Positions 32,594 to 40,912 of a DNA stretch of 45,568 bases are shown one piece after another. Within the stretch, counting starts at the first letter, position 1. Each line of letters opens with the position of its first letter. This DNA comes from Pseudomonadota bacterium. GTDB lineage: Bacteria; Pseudomonadota; Gammaproteobacteria; Burkholderiales; Burkholderiaceae_C. The stretch is taken from contig JAJZTW010000028.1 of the NCBI GenBank assembly GCA_021847345.1, forward strand, positions 1 to 45,568. Reading direction: 5' to 3'. The notes under the pieces were generated by a model that was not told the origin of the DNA, ran no database searches, and was given only the letters and a program-made list of their open reading frames with translations. Both the position numbers and the translations under genes were made by a program.

Positions 32594-33781
32594 ATGCCCC
32601 AGCTTTCCTTGCGCGTGCTCTCGCCCCTGCGCCTCTGGCTCTCCCCATCGCACATCTCGGCCGGTTTCGTGGCCGTGCTGGTCGGCTACACCAGTTCGGC
32701 GGCCATCGTGTTCGAGGCCGCGCGCGCAGCGGGCGCCGGCCCGGCGCAGATCGCATCGTGGCTGTGGGCCCTGGGACTGGGCATGGCCGTGACCTGCATC
32801 GGGCTGTCCTGGCGCTACCGCGCCCCGGTGCTCACGGCCTGGTCCACGCCCGGCGCGGCCTTGCTGGCCACCGCGCTGCACGGCGTGCCGATGGCGCAGG
32901 CGGTGGGCGTGTTCATGTTCGTCTCGGCGCTGGCCGCGCTGGCCGGCTTCAGCGGCTGGTTCGAGCGCCTGATGCACCGCATCCCGCGCGCGCTCACCTC
33001 GGCGATGCTTGCCGGCGTGCTGCTGGAGTTCGGGCTGGGGGTGTTCCAGGTGCTGGCGCAGCAACGCCTGCTCGTCGGGGCCATGCTGGCGAGCCTGCTG
33101 CTGGCCAGGCGCCTGGCGGCACGCTACGCGGTGGCGCTGAGCTTCGGCACCGGCGTGCTGGTGGCGGTGTTCGTCGGGCACTGGCGCCTGCCGCTGCTGC
33201 CGTGGCAGCTGACCCGGCCGGTGTGGGTGACGCCGCAGTTCCACTGGAGCACCCTGCTGGGCATCGGGCTGCCGCTGTTCGTCGTGTCCATGGCCTCGCA
33301 GAACGTGCCCGGACTGGCGATGCTGCGCACCCACGGCTATCGCACCCCGGCATCCCCGCTGGTCGGCTGGACCGGAGTCACCGGCGTGCTGCTGGCGCCG
33401 TTCGGCGGCTTTTCCTTCAACCTGGCCGCGATCACGGCGGCCATCTGCATGAGCCCCGAAGCCGATCCCGACCCCGCGCAACGCTGGCGCGCTGCGGTGT
33501 GGGCCGGAGGGTTCTACGGCATCACCGGCCTGCTCGGTGCCAGCGTGGCGGCATTGTTCGCCGCGTTCCCGCACGCGTTGGTCGCCGCGATCGCCGGGCT
33601 GGCACTGCTGAGCACCATCGGCAACAGCCTGTCGGCCGCGGTGCAGGATGAAAGCTGGCGCGAAGCCGCGCTGGTGACCTTCCTGGTGACCGCGTCGGGG
33701 TTCAGCCTGGGCGGCATCGGCAGTGCGTTCTGGGGCCTGGCACTGGGATTGCTCACCGCGGCGATCACGCGCCGCGCCTGA
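32594..33781 (+). CDS. benE: BenE-family benzoate/H+ symporter
   Basis: 395 residues with about 12 hydrophobic segments. ISAGFVAVLVGYTSSAAIVF, then APVLTAWSTPGAALLATAL, VSMASQNVPGLAMLRTHGY and LAPFGGFSFNLAAITAAICM are conserved BenE landmarks. Members import benzoate or related compounds with protons, though many are only annotated by similarity. ATG 32594 gives the usual length and start; ATG 32534 would add 20 unconserved residues. No benzoate ring-hydroxylating genes lie next to it. Confidence 0.88.
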   Translation: MPQLSLRVLSPLRLWLSPSHISAGFVAVLVGYTSSAAIVFEAARAAGAGPAQIASWLWALGLGMAVTCIGLSWRYRAPVLTAWSTPGAALLATALHGVPMAQAVGVFMFVSALAALAGFSGWFERLMHRIPRALTSAMLAGVLLEFGLGVFQVLAQQRLLVGAMLASLLLARRLAARYAVALSFGTGVLVAVFVGHWRLPLLPWQLTRPVWVTPQFHWSTLLGIGLPLFVVSMASQNVPGLAMLRTHGYRTPASPLVGWTGVTGVLLAPFGGFSFNLAAITAAICMSPEADPDPAQRWRAAVWAGGFYGITGLLGASVAALFAAFPHALVAAIAGLALLSTIGNSLSAAVQDESWREAALVTFLVTASGFSLGGIGSAFWGLALGLLTAAITRRA

Positions 33782-33798
33782 GGCCCCCGCGCCCGGGA

Positions 33799-34083
33799 TC
33801 AACGATCCCCGTGCCAGCCCTCGTCGTCATCGTGGTGCCGCCAGTGCTCGCGGCGGCGCCAGCCATAGGCAGGAGGCGCGGCGTAGACCGGGCCGTAGGC
33901 AGGGGCGTAATACACCACGGGCGGTGGCGGCGGCGCATAGACCACCGGCGGCGCCAGCATGTTGCCGACATTGGCGGCCAGCCCGGGCGTGCCGACGGAC
34001 AGGGACCAGTACGGCTCATCGGCGTGGGCGCTGACCAACAGCGGCGCTACGAGCAATGCGGAAAGACAGAATTGGCGAAACAT
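33799..34083 (-). CDS. Small exported Pro/Tyr-rich protein
   Basis: 94 residues. A signal peptide (MFRQFCLSALLVAPLLVSAHA, split: short basic start, hydrophobic core, Ala-His-Ala end) is followed by DEPYWSLSVG, a low-complexity PPVVYAPPPPPVVYYAPAYG region and a His/Asp/Arg-rich tail (WRHHDDDEGWHGDR). Similar short proteins are widespread and unnamed in Burkholderiales. The tail could bind metals. It converges on the BenE gene. Confidence 0.7.
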   Translation of the reverse strand: MFRQFCLSALLVAPLLVSAHADEPYWSLSVGTPGLAANVGNMLAPPVVYAPPPPPVVYYAPAYGPVYAAPPAYGWRRREHWRHHDDDEGWHGDR

Positions 34084-34266
34084 GTTGCAGGCGCTCCCTT
34101 GGCAGATGCGGGTTTCATGCGCCCCCCGGATGCCAGCCGGCATGCTGTGTGCCTGGCTGTGAATTTTTCCCACATTGTATCCACCGGGCGCGCGAAATCT
34201 CGCGGGGTCGCCGCCCGGTTTGTTGTCCATAGGCAACGCCGGCGCGAACGGGCGCCCGCGCCCGAT

Positions 34267-35193
34267 TCAGCCACCCAGCAGAAAGGGCAGCGCGGCGTCG
34301 AGCAGTTCGCGCGGCGCCTCCTCCGGCACGTAATGCCCGCAGGGAAGCGTGCCGCCGCGCACGTCGAGCGCGACCTCGCGCCATTCGTCGAGCGGGCGGA
34401 AGCAGCGCTGCACCACTCCGTACTCGCCCCACAGGACCTGCAGCGGCAACTCCAGCTTCAGCCCCCGGGAACGATCCGCCGCATCGTGCTCCAGGTCGAT
34501 GCTGGCAGCGGCGCGGTAATCCTCGCACAGCCCGTGCGCGGCGCCCGGCTGGGCGAGACAGCGCGAATAGGCCTGCAGCGCGCGCGGGTCGAAGCACTCC
34601 AGGCTGCCGTTGCGAGTGCGCATCAGGTCGCGCACGTAGGCGCCTGGATCGGCCTCGATCAGGCGCTCGGGCAACGGCGCCGGCTGGATCAGGAAAAACC
34701 AGTGCCAGTACGCGCGTGCGTAGGCCTCGTCGGTCTTGCGATACATGGCCAGCGTGGGCGCGATGTCCAGCAGGGTCATGCGGGAGACCGCCTGCGGGTG
34801 ATCGGCCGCCAGTCGATGCGCCACGCGAGCCCCGCGGTCGTGGGCCAGCACGGCGAAGCGGCTGTGCCCGAATTCGCGCATCAGCGCCACCAGGTCGGCG
34901 GCCATGCTGCGCCGGCTGTAGTTGGCGTGGTCGCTCGCGCCGCGCGGCTTGGACGAGTCGCCATAGCCGCGCAGGTCGCACAGCACGACGCGGAAATGCC
35001 GCGCCAGTTCCGCGGCCACCCGATGCCAGATCACGTGGGTCTGCGGGTGCCCGTGAAGCAGCAGCAGCGGCGGCCCCTCGCCGCCTTGCAGCGCATGCAG
35101 GTGGATGTCGTCCGCAGTGCGGACACGGCTTGGCTCGAAACCCGGGAAAAACCAGGCGTCGTCGTCGGCGGTGGTGTGGTGGGCAGGGTTCAT
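34267..35193 (-). CDS. Haloacetate (fluoroacetate-type) dehalogenase
   Basis: 308-residue alpha/beta hydrolase. The fluoroacetate dehalogenase residue set is complete by motif and spacing: nucleophile Asp119 with Arg120 and Arg123 (AHDRGARVAHR), acid Asp143 (LLDIAPT), halide-pocket His164-Trp165 (YWHWFFL) and Tyr226 (CEDYRAA), and catalytic His287 (LPCGHYVP). Offsets from the known Rhodopseudomonas enzyme (Asp110, Arg111, Arg114, Asp134, His155, Trp156, Tyr219, His280) are constant: +9 then +7. The enzyme should displace halide from 2-haloacetates, giving glycolate. It is alone, 89 bases from the divergent ybaK-like gene. Activity on fluoride versus chloride cannot be read from sequence. Confidence 0.9.
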   Translation of the reverse strand: MNPAHHTTADDDAWFFPGFEPSRVRTADDIHLHALQGGEGPPLLLLHGHPQTHVIWHRVAAELARHFRVVLCDLRGYGDSSKPRGASDHANYSRRSMAADLVALMREFGHSRFAVLAHDRGARVAHRLAADHPQAVSRMTLLDIAPTLAMYRKTDEAYARAYWHWFFLIQPAPLPERLIEADPGAYVRDLMRTRNGSLECFDPRALQAYSRCLAQPGAAHGLCEDYRAAASIDLEHDAADRSRGLKLELPLQVLWGEYGVVQRCFRPLDEWREVALDVRGGTLPCGHYVPEEAPRELLDAALPFLLGG

Positions 35194-35282
35194 GCCCGGC
35201 AGCATAGGGCCACGGCAGCTCTTGCGCAGCAAGCGCCGCCGCGCTTGAATTCGACGCTCCGGCCCGCGCCGACGCTCCCCTC

Positions 35283-35771
35283 ATGCCGCAACGACACCCG
35301 ACCGAAACCCCCGCCACCGCATGGCTGCGGCGCCGCAACGCGCAATTCACGCTGCACGCCTACGAGTATGTCGAGCATGGCGGCGCGTCCTGGGCCGCCG
35401 AAGCCCTCGGCCTCGACCCGCATGCGGTGATCAAGACCCTGGTGATGCAGGATCAGGCAGCGCGTCCGTTGATCGTGCTGATGCACGGCGACCGCGAAGT
35501 CTCGACCCGGCAACTGGCCCGGGCCATCGGCGCCAGGCAGGTCCAGCCCTGTGCCCCCGCGGTGGCGGAACGCCACAGCGGCTACCGGGTCGGGGGCACG
35601 TCGCCGTTCGCGCTGCGCAAGCCCATGCCGGTGTACCTGGCGAGCAGCGCGTCGCAGCTGCCGCGCCTGTATGTGAACGCGGGGCGTCGCGGACTGCTGC
35701 TGGGCATGGACCCGACCCTGCTGCAGCAACTGCTGCAACCGACCCTGGTCGACTGCGCCCAGCCCGCCTGA
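35283..35771 (+). CDS. ybaK: YbaK/EbsC-type aminoacyl-tRNA deacylase
   Basis: 162 residues. The editing-domain fold shows LGLDPHAVIKTLVMQD with the catalytic-position Lys51, then KHxR-like RQLARAIGARQVQPC and the GYRVGGTSPFALRKPMPVYL loop of the YbaK family. Members hydrolyse mischarged Cys-tRNA(Pro) in the cytoplasm. It starts close to the left end of the frame and is divergent from the dehalogenase. Confidence 0.92.
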   Translation: MPQRHPTETPATAWLRRRNAQFTLHAYEYVEHGGASWAAEALGLDPHAVIKTLVMQDQAARPLIVLMHGDREVSTRQLARAIGARQVQPCAPAVAERHSGYRVGGTSPFALRKPMPVYLASSASQLPRLYVNAGRRGLLLGMDPTLLQQLLQPTLVDCAQPA

Positions 35772-35862
35772 CCCGCGAAGGGCCACGAGCGACCTTGTCC
35801 GCGCGGCGGGCATGCCGCCCGATCCTGGACAAGACGCCGCGGCATGCGTATGCTCGCCTAGA

Positions 35863-35881
35863 AACAATAGTCATTCTCATC
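35863..35881. promoter_or_regulatory. Fur-box-like site upstream of feoABC
   Basis: AACAATAGTCATTCTCATC matches the 19-base Fur consensus at 11 positions, counted by eye, and lies 26-44 bases before the feoA start in an AT-rich patch. Location and content fit iron-dependent repression of the ferrous iron uptake operon. Confidence 0.6.
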
Positions 35882-35906
35882 CGCATTCGCATTCCTGGGC
35901 CCATCC

Positions 35907-36221
35907 ATGTCGCACAGTCTCGATCCCGTCCTCGCCCCCAGCCCCGGGCTGCTCGCGCCCGGCGCCTGCTCCCTCGACCAGCTCCGCGGCGCGCGGCGGC
36001 CCGCTGCCAGCGCCAGGTTTCGCCTCCTCGGCCTCGCCGGATGCGCAACGCCGACCGCCACCGACGATGCGCGGCGATTGGCGCTGCTCGGCCTGCGCCC
36101 CGGCACGGAACTGCGCGTGCTGCAGCCGCCCGGGCCGCGCGGTGCGGTGCTGGGCGTCGGCACCGCGCGCATCGCGTTGGGGCACGATCTCGTGCGCCAG
36201 CTCCAGGTGGTGGCGCTGTGA
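35907..36221 (+). CDS. feoA: Ferrous iron transport accessory protein FeoA
   Basis: 104 residues: a variable N-terminal tail of about 20 residues and then the SH3-like FeoA domain (SLDQLRGARRPAASARFRLL; LALLGLRPGTELRVLQPPGP; VGTARIALGHDLVRQLQV). FeoA binds FeoB and supports Fe2+ import. The stop overlaps the feoB start codon (GTGA), so the two are translationally coupled. Confidence 0.92.
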   Translation: MSHSLDPVLAPSPGLLAPGACSLDQLRGARRPAASARFRLLGLAGCATPTATDDARRLALLGLRPGTELRVLQPPGPRGAVLGVGTARIALGHDLVRQLQVVAL

Positions 36222-38602
36222 GGCCCGCATCCGCCCGCGACGCAGCTGGTGGCGCGCCGCGGACCGCGCCGACCCTCGCACTGGCCGGGGCGCCGAACTG
36301 CGGCAAGACGACCCTGTTCAACCTGCTGACCGGCGCCCGGCAGCACGTGGGCAACTGGCCCGGCGTGACCGTGGAGCGGCGCGCGGGCACGCTGCTGCTG
36401 GGCAGCGGCCGCGCCCAGGTGGTCGACCTGCCGGGCGTGTACAGCCTGCTGGGCGGCGGCGGCGAAGACCAGCGCGTGGCGCGCGACTTCCTGCTCGACC
36501 AGGAGCCCGAGCTGGTGCTGAACATCGTCGACGCGTCGAACCTCGAGCGCCACCTCGCGCTCACCGCCGAGCTGCTGCAGGCCGGCTGCCGCATGCTCGT
36601 GGTGCTCAACATGGTCGACGAAGCCCGCGCCCAGGGCGTCGAGGTGGACGTCCACGCGCTGCAGGTCAGCCTGGGCGTGCCGGTGGTTCCGATGGTGGCA
36701 CGCAAGGGCGTCGGCCGCGAGGCGTTGCTGCGCGCCATCGAACACAGCCTCGAGCGCAAACCCGGCACGCCTGCCGCGGATGGTGTCGCACATGCCGGCG
36801 TCGGTGCACTGCCGCCCGCCTTGCAGCAGGCCTGCATCGAACTGGCCGGCAAGCTGTCCGCGCCGACGCCGGCTCGCCGGCGTCTCGACGCGCTGCGCCT
36901 GCTGGAAGGCCATGCGCCTGCCCCCGGGCCCGACGCGGCGGCCGAACTGCGGCGCCAGACCGCCCTGCTGCGCGAGCGGCTCGGCGAGCACCCGGCCGAC
37001 CTGCTGGCGGCCCACCGCTTCGATTGGGCGCGCCAGCTTGCCGACGGCTCCTTGCGCAGCGGCACAGGCGGCGCGCTGCGCCGGCGCGTGACCGAAACCC
37101 TCGATCGCGTGGCGCTGCACGACTGGCTCGGCGTGCCGCTGTTCCTGGGCGTGCTGTACGCCGTGTTCGTGCTGAGCTTCAACGCCGGCAAGGTGTTCCA
37201 GGAGTTCTTCGACAAGGGCTCGCAGGCCCTGGTCGTCGACGGCTTCGGCCACCTGCTGCTGCAGGCCGGCATGCCGCAGTCGTGGGCAGCGGTGCTCGCG
37301 GGCGGCCTCGGCGGCGGCGTGCACCTGGTGGTGGCCTTCATCCCGCCGATCGCGCTGACCTTCGTGCTGCTGGCCCTGCTGGACGATTCCGGCTACATGG
37401 TGCGCGCAGCCTACGCGATGGACCGCTTCATGCGCCGCGTCGGACTGCCCGGCAATTCGCTGGTGCCGATGGTCATCGGCTTCGGCTGCAACGTGCCGGC
37501 CATCATGGGATCGCGCATCGTCGAGGACCCGCGGGGGCGCCTGCTCACCGCGCTGGTGCAGCCCTTCATGTCCTGCTCCGCGCGCCTGACCATCTACATG
37601 GCCTTCGCTGCCGTGTTCTTCCGCGAGCACGGCGGGCAGGTGGTGTTCGCGCTGTACACGCTGGGAATCGCCAGCGCGCTGCTCACCGCGTGGATCGTCG
37701 GCCACACGGCGCTGCGCGGCGCGCCGACGAGTTTCGCGGTCGAGTTGCCGCCGTACCGCCTGCCCAGCCTGCGCAGCGTCGTGCTGCAGAGCTGGCAGCG
37801 CCTGAAGGTGTTCATCTGGCGCGTCGGCAAGGTGATCACGGCCATCGCCGTGGTGCTGTTCCTGCTGCCTGGCGTGGGCTGGACCGACTCGGGCCTGCGC
37901 GTCACCGACACGCAGCACTCGCTGCTGGCCCAGGGAAGTCGCGCGCTGTTGCCGCTGTTCCAGCCGATGGGCCTGCGCGCCGACGCCTGGCCGGCCGTGT
38001 CGGGCCTGATCGCCGGCGCGGCGGCCAAGGAGATCGTCATCGGCACCCTCAACGGCATCTACCAGCGCGAGGACGCGCAGCAGCAGGCCGAGGCGTTCCG
38101 CGACCCGCGGGTCGGCGAGCGCCTGCTCGACGCATTGCGAACCATTCCGGCGAATGCAAGAAGCTTCGTGGGTTCGCTGCTCGACCCGCTCGGTCTCGGC
38201 GCACTGAGTTCGGCCGGCGGCGCCACCGAGGCCTCGGGCGCGAGCAGCCCGACCCTGGCGCACCTGGCCCGCGACTTCACGCCGCTGTCGGCGTTCTCGT
38301 ACCTGGTCTTCGTGCTGCTGTACGTGCCCTGCGCCAGCACCATGGGCGCACTGCGCCGCGAAGTCGGCTGGGGCTGGATGGCGTTTTCCGTGGTCTACGC
38401 AATGGTGCTCGCGTGGACCTGCGCCACCGCCGTCTACCAGGTCGGCAGTTTCCGTGCGCACCCCGGCGCGTCGGCGATGTGGCTGCTGGCCTGCCTGGGG
38501 ATCCTGGGCTCGGTGGTTGCGGCCCTGCGCTGGTGGGGAGATCGGGGGGCGCCGCGACACGGCGCCGGCGCGCCCGCGGCCTTCGACGCTGGCAGGGCCT
38601 GA
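36218..38602 (+). CDS. feoB: Ferrous iron transporter FeoB
   Basis: 794 residues. The N-terminal G domain carries G1 (GAPNCGKT, 24-31), DLPG (in VVDLPGVYSL) and NMVD (G4). The membrane part shows the two Gate regions with conserved Cys residues (GFGCNVPAIMGSR; PFMSCSARLTIYM) and GAAAKEIVIGTL. It moves Fe2+ across the inner membrane driven by GTP hydrolysis. The start is GTG 36218, overlapping the feoA stop; AGGTGG precedes it. No internal ATG fits the G1 position better. Confidence 0.95.
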   Translation: MRPASARDAAGGAPRTAPTLALAGAPNCGKTTLFNLLTGARQHVGNWPGVTVERRAGTLLLGSGRAQVVDLPGVYSLLGGGGEDQRVARDFLLDQEPELVLNIVDASNLERHLALTAELLQAGCRMLVVLNMVDEARAQGVEVDVHALQVSLGVPVVPMVARKGVGREALLRAIEHSLERKPGTPAADGVAHAGVGALPPALQQACIELAGKLSAPTPARRRLDALRLLEGHAPAPGPDAAAELRRQTALLRERLGEHPADLLAAHRFDWARQLADGSLRSGTGGALRRRVTETLDRVALHDWLGVPLFLGVLYAVFVLSFNAGKVFQEFFDKGSQALVVDGFGHLLLQAGMPQSWAAVLAGGLGGGVHLVVAFIPPIALTFVLLALLDDSGYMVRAAYAMDRFMRRVGLPGNSLVPMVIGFGCNVPAIMGSRIVEDPRGRLLTALVQPFMSCSARLTIYMAFAAVFFREHGGQVVFALYTLGIASALLTAWIVGHTALRGAPTSFAVELPPYRLPSLRSVVLQSWQRLKVFIWRVGKVITAIAVVLFLLPGVGWTDSGLRVTDTQHSLLAQGSRALLPLFQPMGLRADAWPAVSGLIAGAAAKEIVIGTLNGIYQREDAQQQAEAFRDPRVGERLLDALRTIPANARSFVGSLLDPLGLGALSSAGGATEASGASSPTLAHLARDFTPLSAFSYLVFVLLYVPCASTMGALRREVGWGWMAFSVVYAMVLAWTCATAVYQVGSFRAHPGASAMWLLACLGILGSVVAALRWWGDRGAPRHGAGAPAAFDAGRA

Positions 38603-38618
38603 GCGCGGGTCGCCAGCC

Positions 38619-38963
38619 ATGACCCAGGACCACGGCAACGGGCTGTTCGGGCTGCGCGAAGCCCTGCGGCGACACGGCCCGGCAACGGTGACCCAACTCG
38701 CCCGCCAGCTCGGGCATCCGCGAGGCGTGGTGCAGGCGATGCTCGAGCATTGGCAGCGTCGCGGCCGCGTGGCCGAAGTGGCGCCCGCGCCTGCCGGGCG
38801 CAGCCACGCAAGCGCAGGCGCCTGCGGCAGCGGGGCATGCGCGCGCTGCGGTTCCTGCGCGAGCGCGAAGGCCCCCGTGGTCGAGGCCGACGGCGATGAG
38901 AACCTGCGCTACGCCTGGTGCGAGCAGCGGCGCGTGCAACTGCTCGGCCCGCGCTGCGACTGA
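38619..38963 (+). CDS. feoC: FeoC-like transcriptional/stability regulator with Cys cluster
   Basis: 114 residues. A winged-helix N-terminus (GPATVTQLARQLGHPRGVVQ, then AMLEHWQRRGRV) is followed by the cluster Cys69-x4-Cys74-x2-Cys77-x2-Cys80, a probable iron-sulfur site, and a C-terminal tail with two more Cys. FeoC proteins bind FeoB or regulate its stability, probably sensing oxygen or iron. It starts 16 bases after feoB. The Cys spacing is compact compared with the usual x5-8 last gap, and the protein is longer than E. coli FeoC (about 78 residues). Confidence 0.85.
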   Translation: MTQDHGNGLFGLREALRRHGPATVTQLARQLGHPRGVVQAMLEHWQRRGRVAEVAPAPAGRSHASAGACGSGACARCGSCASAKAPVVEADGDENLRYAWCEQRRVQLLGPRCD

Positions 38964-39039
38964 GCGGCCGGGCATCGACGCGCCGCCCCATGGGCGTTAC
39001 GCTGTGTCCGTCCTCGACCCCATACGCCCGACACCCGCC

Positions 39040-39855
39040 ATGAGCGATGAGACGCCGCGATTCGAACGCGGCATGGAGTGCGCGCAGGTCCTGCGCCTGC
39101 ATGGCCCCGACGCCACGCCCACGCAGGACCGGCTTTGCCAGGAAGTGCCGATCGCGCTGGAGTTCAACGGTGTCTCCCATGCGGTGATGCTGGCCACGCC
39201 CTGCGACCTGGAGGATTTCGCGCTGGGCTTCGCGTTGACCGAGGGCATCGTCGAGCGGGCCGACGAGGTCTTCGACACGCTGCAGCGGGAAAGCGGGCAA
39301 GGCATCACGCTGCAACTCGACATCGCGTCGCGTCGCTTCGACAGCCTCAAGTTGCGCCGTCGCACACTCGCCGGGCGCACCGGCTGCGGCCTGTGCGGAA
39401 CCGACTCGCTGGACCAGGCGCTGCGCCCCGTGCCACGGGTGGCGCCGCCGCGCATCGAGGCCGCAGCGCTGTCGCGCGCGGTACGCGAGATGCGCTCGCG
39501 CCAGCCGCTGTTCGACGCCACCGGATCGGTCCACGCCGCGGCCTTTTGCGATGGCCTCGGCCAGGTGCTGCTGGTGCGCGAGGACGTGGGCCGCCACAAC
39601 GCGCTGGACAAGCTGGTCGGCGCGATGGCCCGGCAGGGCCTGCAGGGACGCGACGGACTGCTGGTGGTCAGCAGCCGGGCCAGCGTCGAGATGGTGCAAA
39701 AGGCCGCGGTCTGCGGCTGCGGCCTGCTCGCCGCGGTGTCGGCGCCGACCTCGCTGGCCGTGCGCACCGCGCGCGAGGCCGGAATGACCCTGGTCGGCCG
39801 CCTGCGCGGCGACGACATGGTCGTGTACTGCGGCGAGATCCCGGTGACGTCTTGA
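39040..39855 (+). CDS. fdhD: Formate dehydrogenase accessory sulfurtransferase FdhD
   Basis: 271 residues. VPIALEFNGVSHAVMLATPC and EDFALGFALTEGIV open the FdhD fold; the catalytic GCGLCG motif (Cys116, Cys119) follows in AGRTGCGLCG, and VREDVGRHNALDKLVG and SRASVEMVQKAAVCG complete it. FdhD passes sulfur from IscS to the molybdenum cofactor of formate dehydrogenases. No fdh structural gene is in the window, although an XdhC-family gene at the right edge has a related cofactor role. Confidence 0.94.
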   Translation: MSDETPRFERGMECAQVLRLHGPDATPTQDRLCQEVPIALEFNGVSHAVMLATPCDLEDFALGFALTEGIVERADEVFDTLQRESGQGITLQLDIASRRFDSLKLRRRTLAGRTGCGLCGTDSLDQALRPVPRVAPPRIEAAALSRAVREMRSRQPLFDATGSVHAAAFCDGLGQVLLVREDVGRHNALDKLVGAMARQGLQGRDGLLVVSSRASVEMVQKAAVCGCGLLAAVSAPTSLAVRTAREAGMTLVGRLRGDDMVVYCGEIPVTS

Positions 39856-39874
39856 AATCGGTGCGGCCGGCTCG
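39851..39874 (+). promoter_or_regulatory. Candidate heat-shock (sigma-32-type) promoter overlapping the fdhD stop
   Basis: CTTGAAA (39851-39857) is a perfect match to the sigma-32 -35 element and overlaps the fdhD stop. A weaker partner, CTCGCAGAT, lies 13 bases downstream. It is about 95 bases ahead of the first hsp20 gene, which suits heat-induced transcription of the pair. Confidence 0.5.
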
Positions 39875-39889
39875 CAGATAGGAGGCATG

Positions 39890-39913
39890 GGCGCTCCGGC
39901 ATCGAGGAGCGCC
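39890..39913 (+). promoter_or_regulatory. Hairpin in the hsp20 leader
   Basis: GGCGCTCC (39890-39897) and GGAGCGCC (39906-39913) form a perfect 8-base stem with an 8-base loop, ahead of the hsp20 ribosome site (AAGGAG). It has no following T run at terminator distance. It could protect the mRNA 5' end; a thermosensor role would require pairing with the ribosome site, which is not obvious. Confidence 0.45.
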
Positions 39914-39946
39914 GGACGACACCCTTTTCTGCAAGGAGCACGCATC

Positions 39947-40393
39947 ATGGTCGCAACCATGCTGAGGACCCCGGCGAGCTGGTTCGCCGATCTCGACCGC
40001 CTGCAGCGCGAACTCGACCGCGGCCTGGCCGGCTTCGGCCTGCCGGTGAGCATTCGCGCGGCGAGCGGCGCGAGCTTTCCGGCCGTCAACATCGGCTCCA
40101 CCCCGCAGGCGGTGGAGGTCTATGCCTTCGCCCCCGGCGTCGATCCGGCACAGCTCGAGGTCACGGTGGACCACAACCTGCTGACCATCGCCGGCAAGCG
40201 CGAACTGCCCGCGCAAGGCAAGGAGCAGACCAGCTACACCGAGGAGCGCTTCGGCGGCTCATTCCGCCGCGTGATCAGCCTGCCCGACGACATCGATGCG
40301 TCGCAGGTCGAGGCGCGCTACGTCGACGGGGTGCTGCGCGTTCGCATCGCCCGTCGCCAGGCCGTGCAGCCGCGGCGCATCACCGTGAACTGA
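39947..40393 (+). CDS. Small heat-shock protein Hsp20, copy 1
   Basis: 148 residues. The alpha-crystallin domain runs from about residue 45 (FPAVNIGSTPQAVEVYAFAP) to VLRVRIARR, including GVDPAQLEVTVDHNLLTIAG and a GSFRRVISLPDDIDASQVEA strand block; the N-terminus is a short amphipathic helix. The C-terminal Ile-x-Ile/Val anchor is only partly present (RRITVN). It should form oligomers that hold unfolded proteins. AAGGAG precedes ATG 39947. It is followed 41 bases later by a second hsp20. Confidence 0.92.
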   Translation: MVATMLRTPASWFADLDRLQRELDRGLAGFGLPVSIRAASGASFPAVNIGSTPQAVEVYAFAPGVDPAQLEVTVDHNLLTIAGKRELPAQGKEQTSYTEERFGGSFRRVISLPDDIDASQVEARYVDGVLRVRIARRQAVQPRRITVN

Positions 40394-40434
40394 CGGGGCG
40401 GCCGCGCCGCCCGCAACCCCTTCGGAGTCCCGCC

Positions 40435-40830
40435 ATGAACAGCCAGAACCCAACCGTAGCCCATCCCCGCGAAGCCACCGCGCAGCCCGCGCGCACCGCG
40501 CCGACGCAGGCCCCGCATGTCGACGTTTTCGAGGATGCCGACGGCATCACGCTGCGGGCCGACATGCCCGGCGTTCCGCGCGAACAGCTGCAGGTGCAGA
40601 TCGACGGCGACACGCTGACCCTGCGCGGCGAGATGCGCATCGAACTGCCGCAGGGCATGGAACCCTTCTACGCCGAGATGCGCAGCGGCAGCTGGGAGCG
40701 CAGTTTCACGCTGTCGCGCGAACTCGACGCCAACGCGATCCAGGCGAACATGAAGGACGGCGTGCTGGAACTGCGCATTCCGAAGGCCGAGCATGCCAGG
40801 CCGCGCAGGGTGCAGGTTGAGGTAGGCTGA
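40435..40830 (+). CDS. Small heat-shock protein Hsp20, copy 2
   Basis: 131 residues. HVDVFEDADGITLRADMPGV, then EQLQVQIDGDTLTLRGEMRI and WERSFTLSRELDANAIQANM, then GVLELRIPKAEHARPRRVQV, cover the whole alpha-crystallin domain. It is not a close duplicate of copy 1, so the two probably form mixed or specialised oligomers, a common two-gene arrangement. It likely shares the promoter ahead of copy 1. Confidence 0.92.
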   Translation: MNSQNPTVAHPREATAQPARTAPTQAPHVDVFEDADGITLRADMPGVPREQLQVQIDGDTLTLRGEMRIELPQGMEPFYAEMRSGSWERSFTLSRELDANAIQANMKDGVLELRIPKAEHARPRRVQVEVG

Positions 40831-40912
40831 GCCACGTCGGCGGCGCGCGGCGCGGCACGGGCCTGAGCGGCCGGAGGTCGGCCGCCGCCGGCGCCGCCAC
40901 CCCGCACAGCCG

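Noticed and set aside
35812-38638. Very long alternative frames over feoB on both strands (936 and 926 codons)
   Set aside because: They overlap the unmistakable feoA/feoB frames, contain Arg/Gly/Ala-rich nonsense and no domains; they are shadows of high-GC coding DNA.
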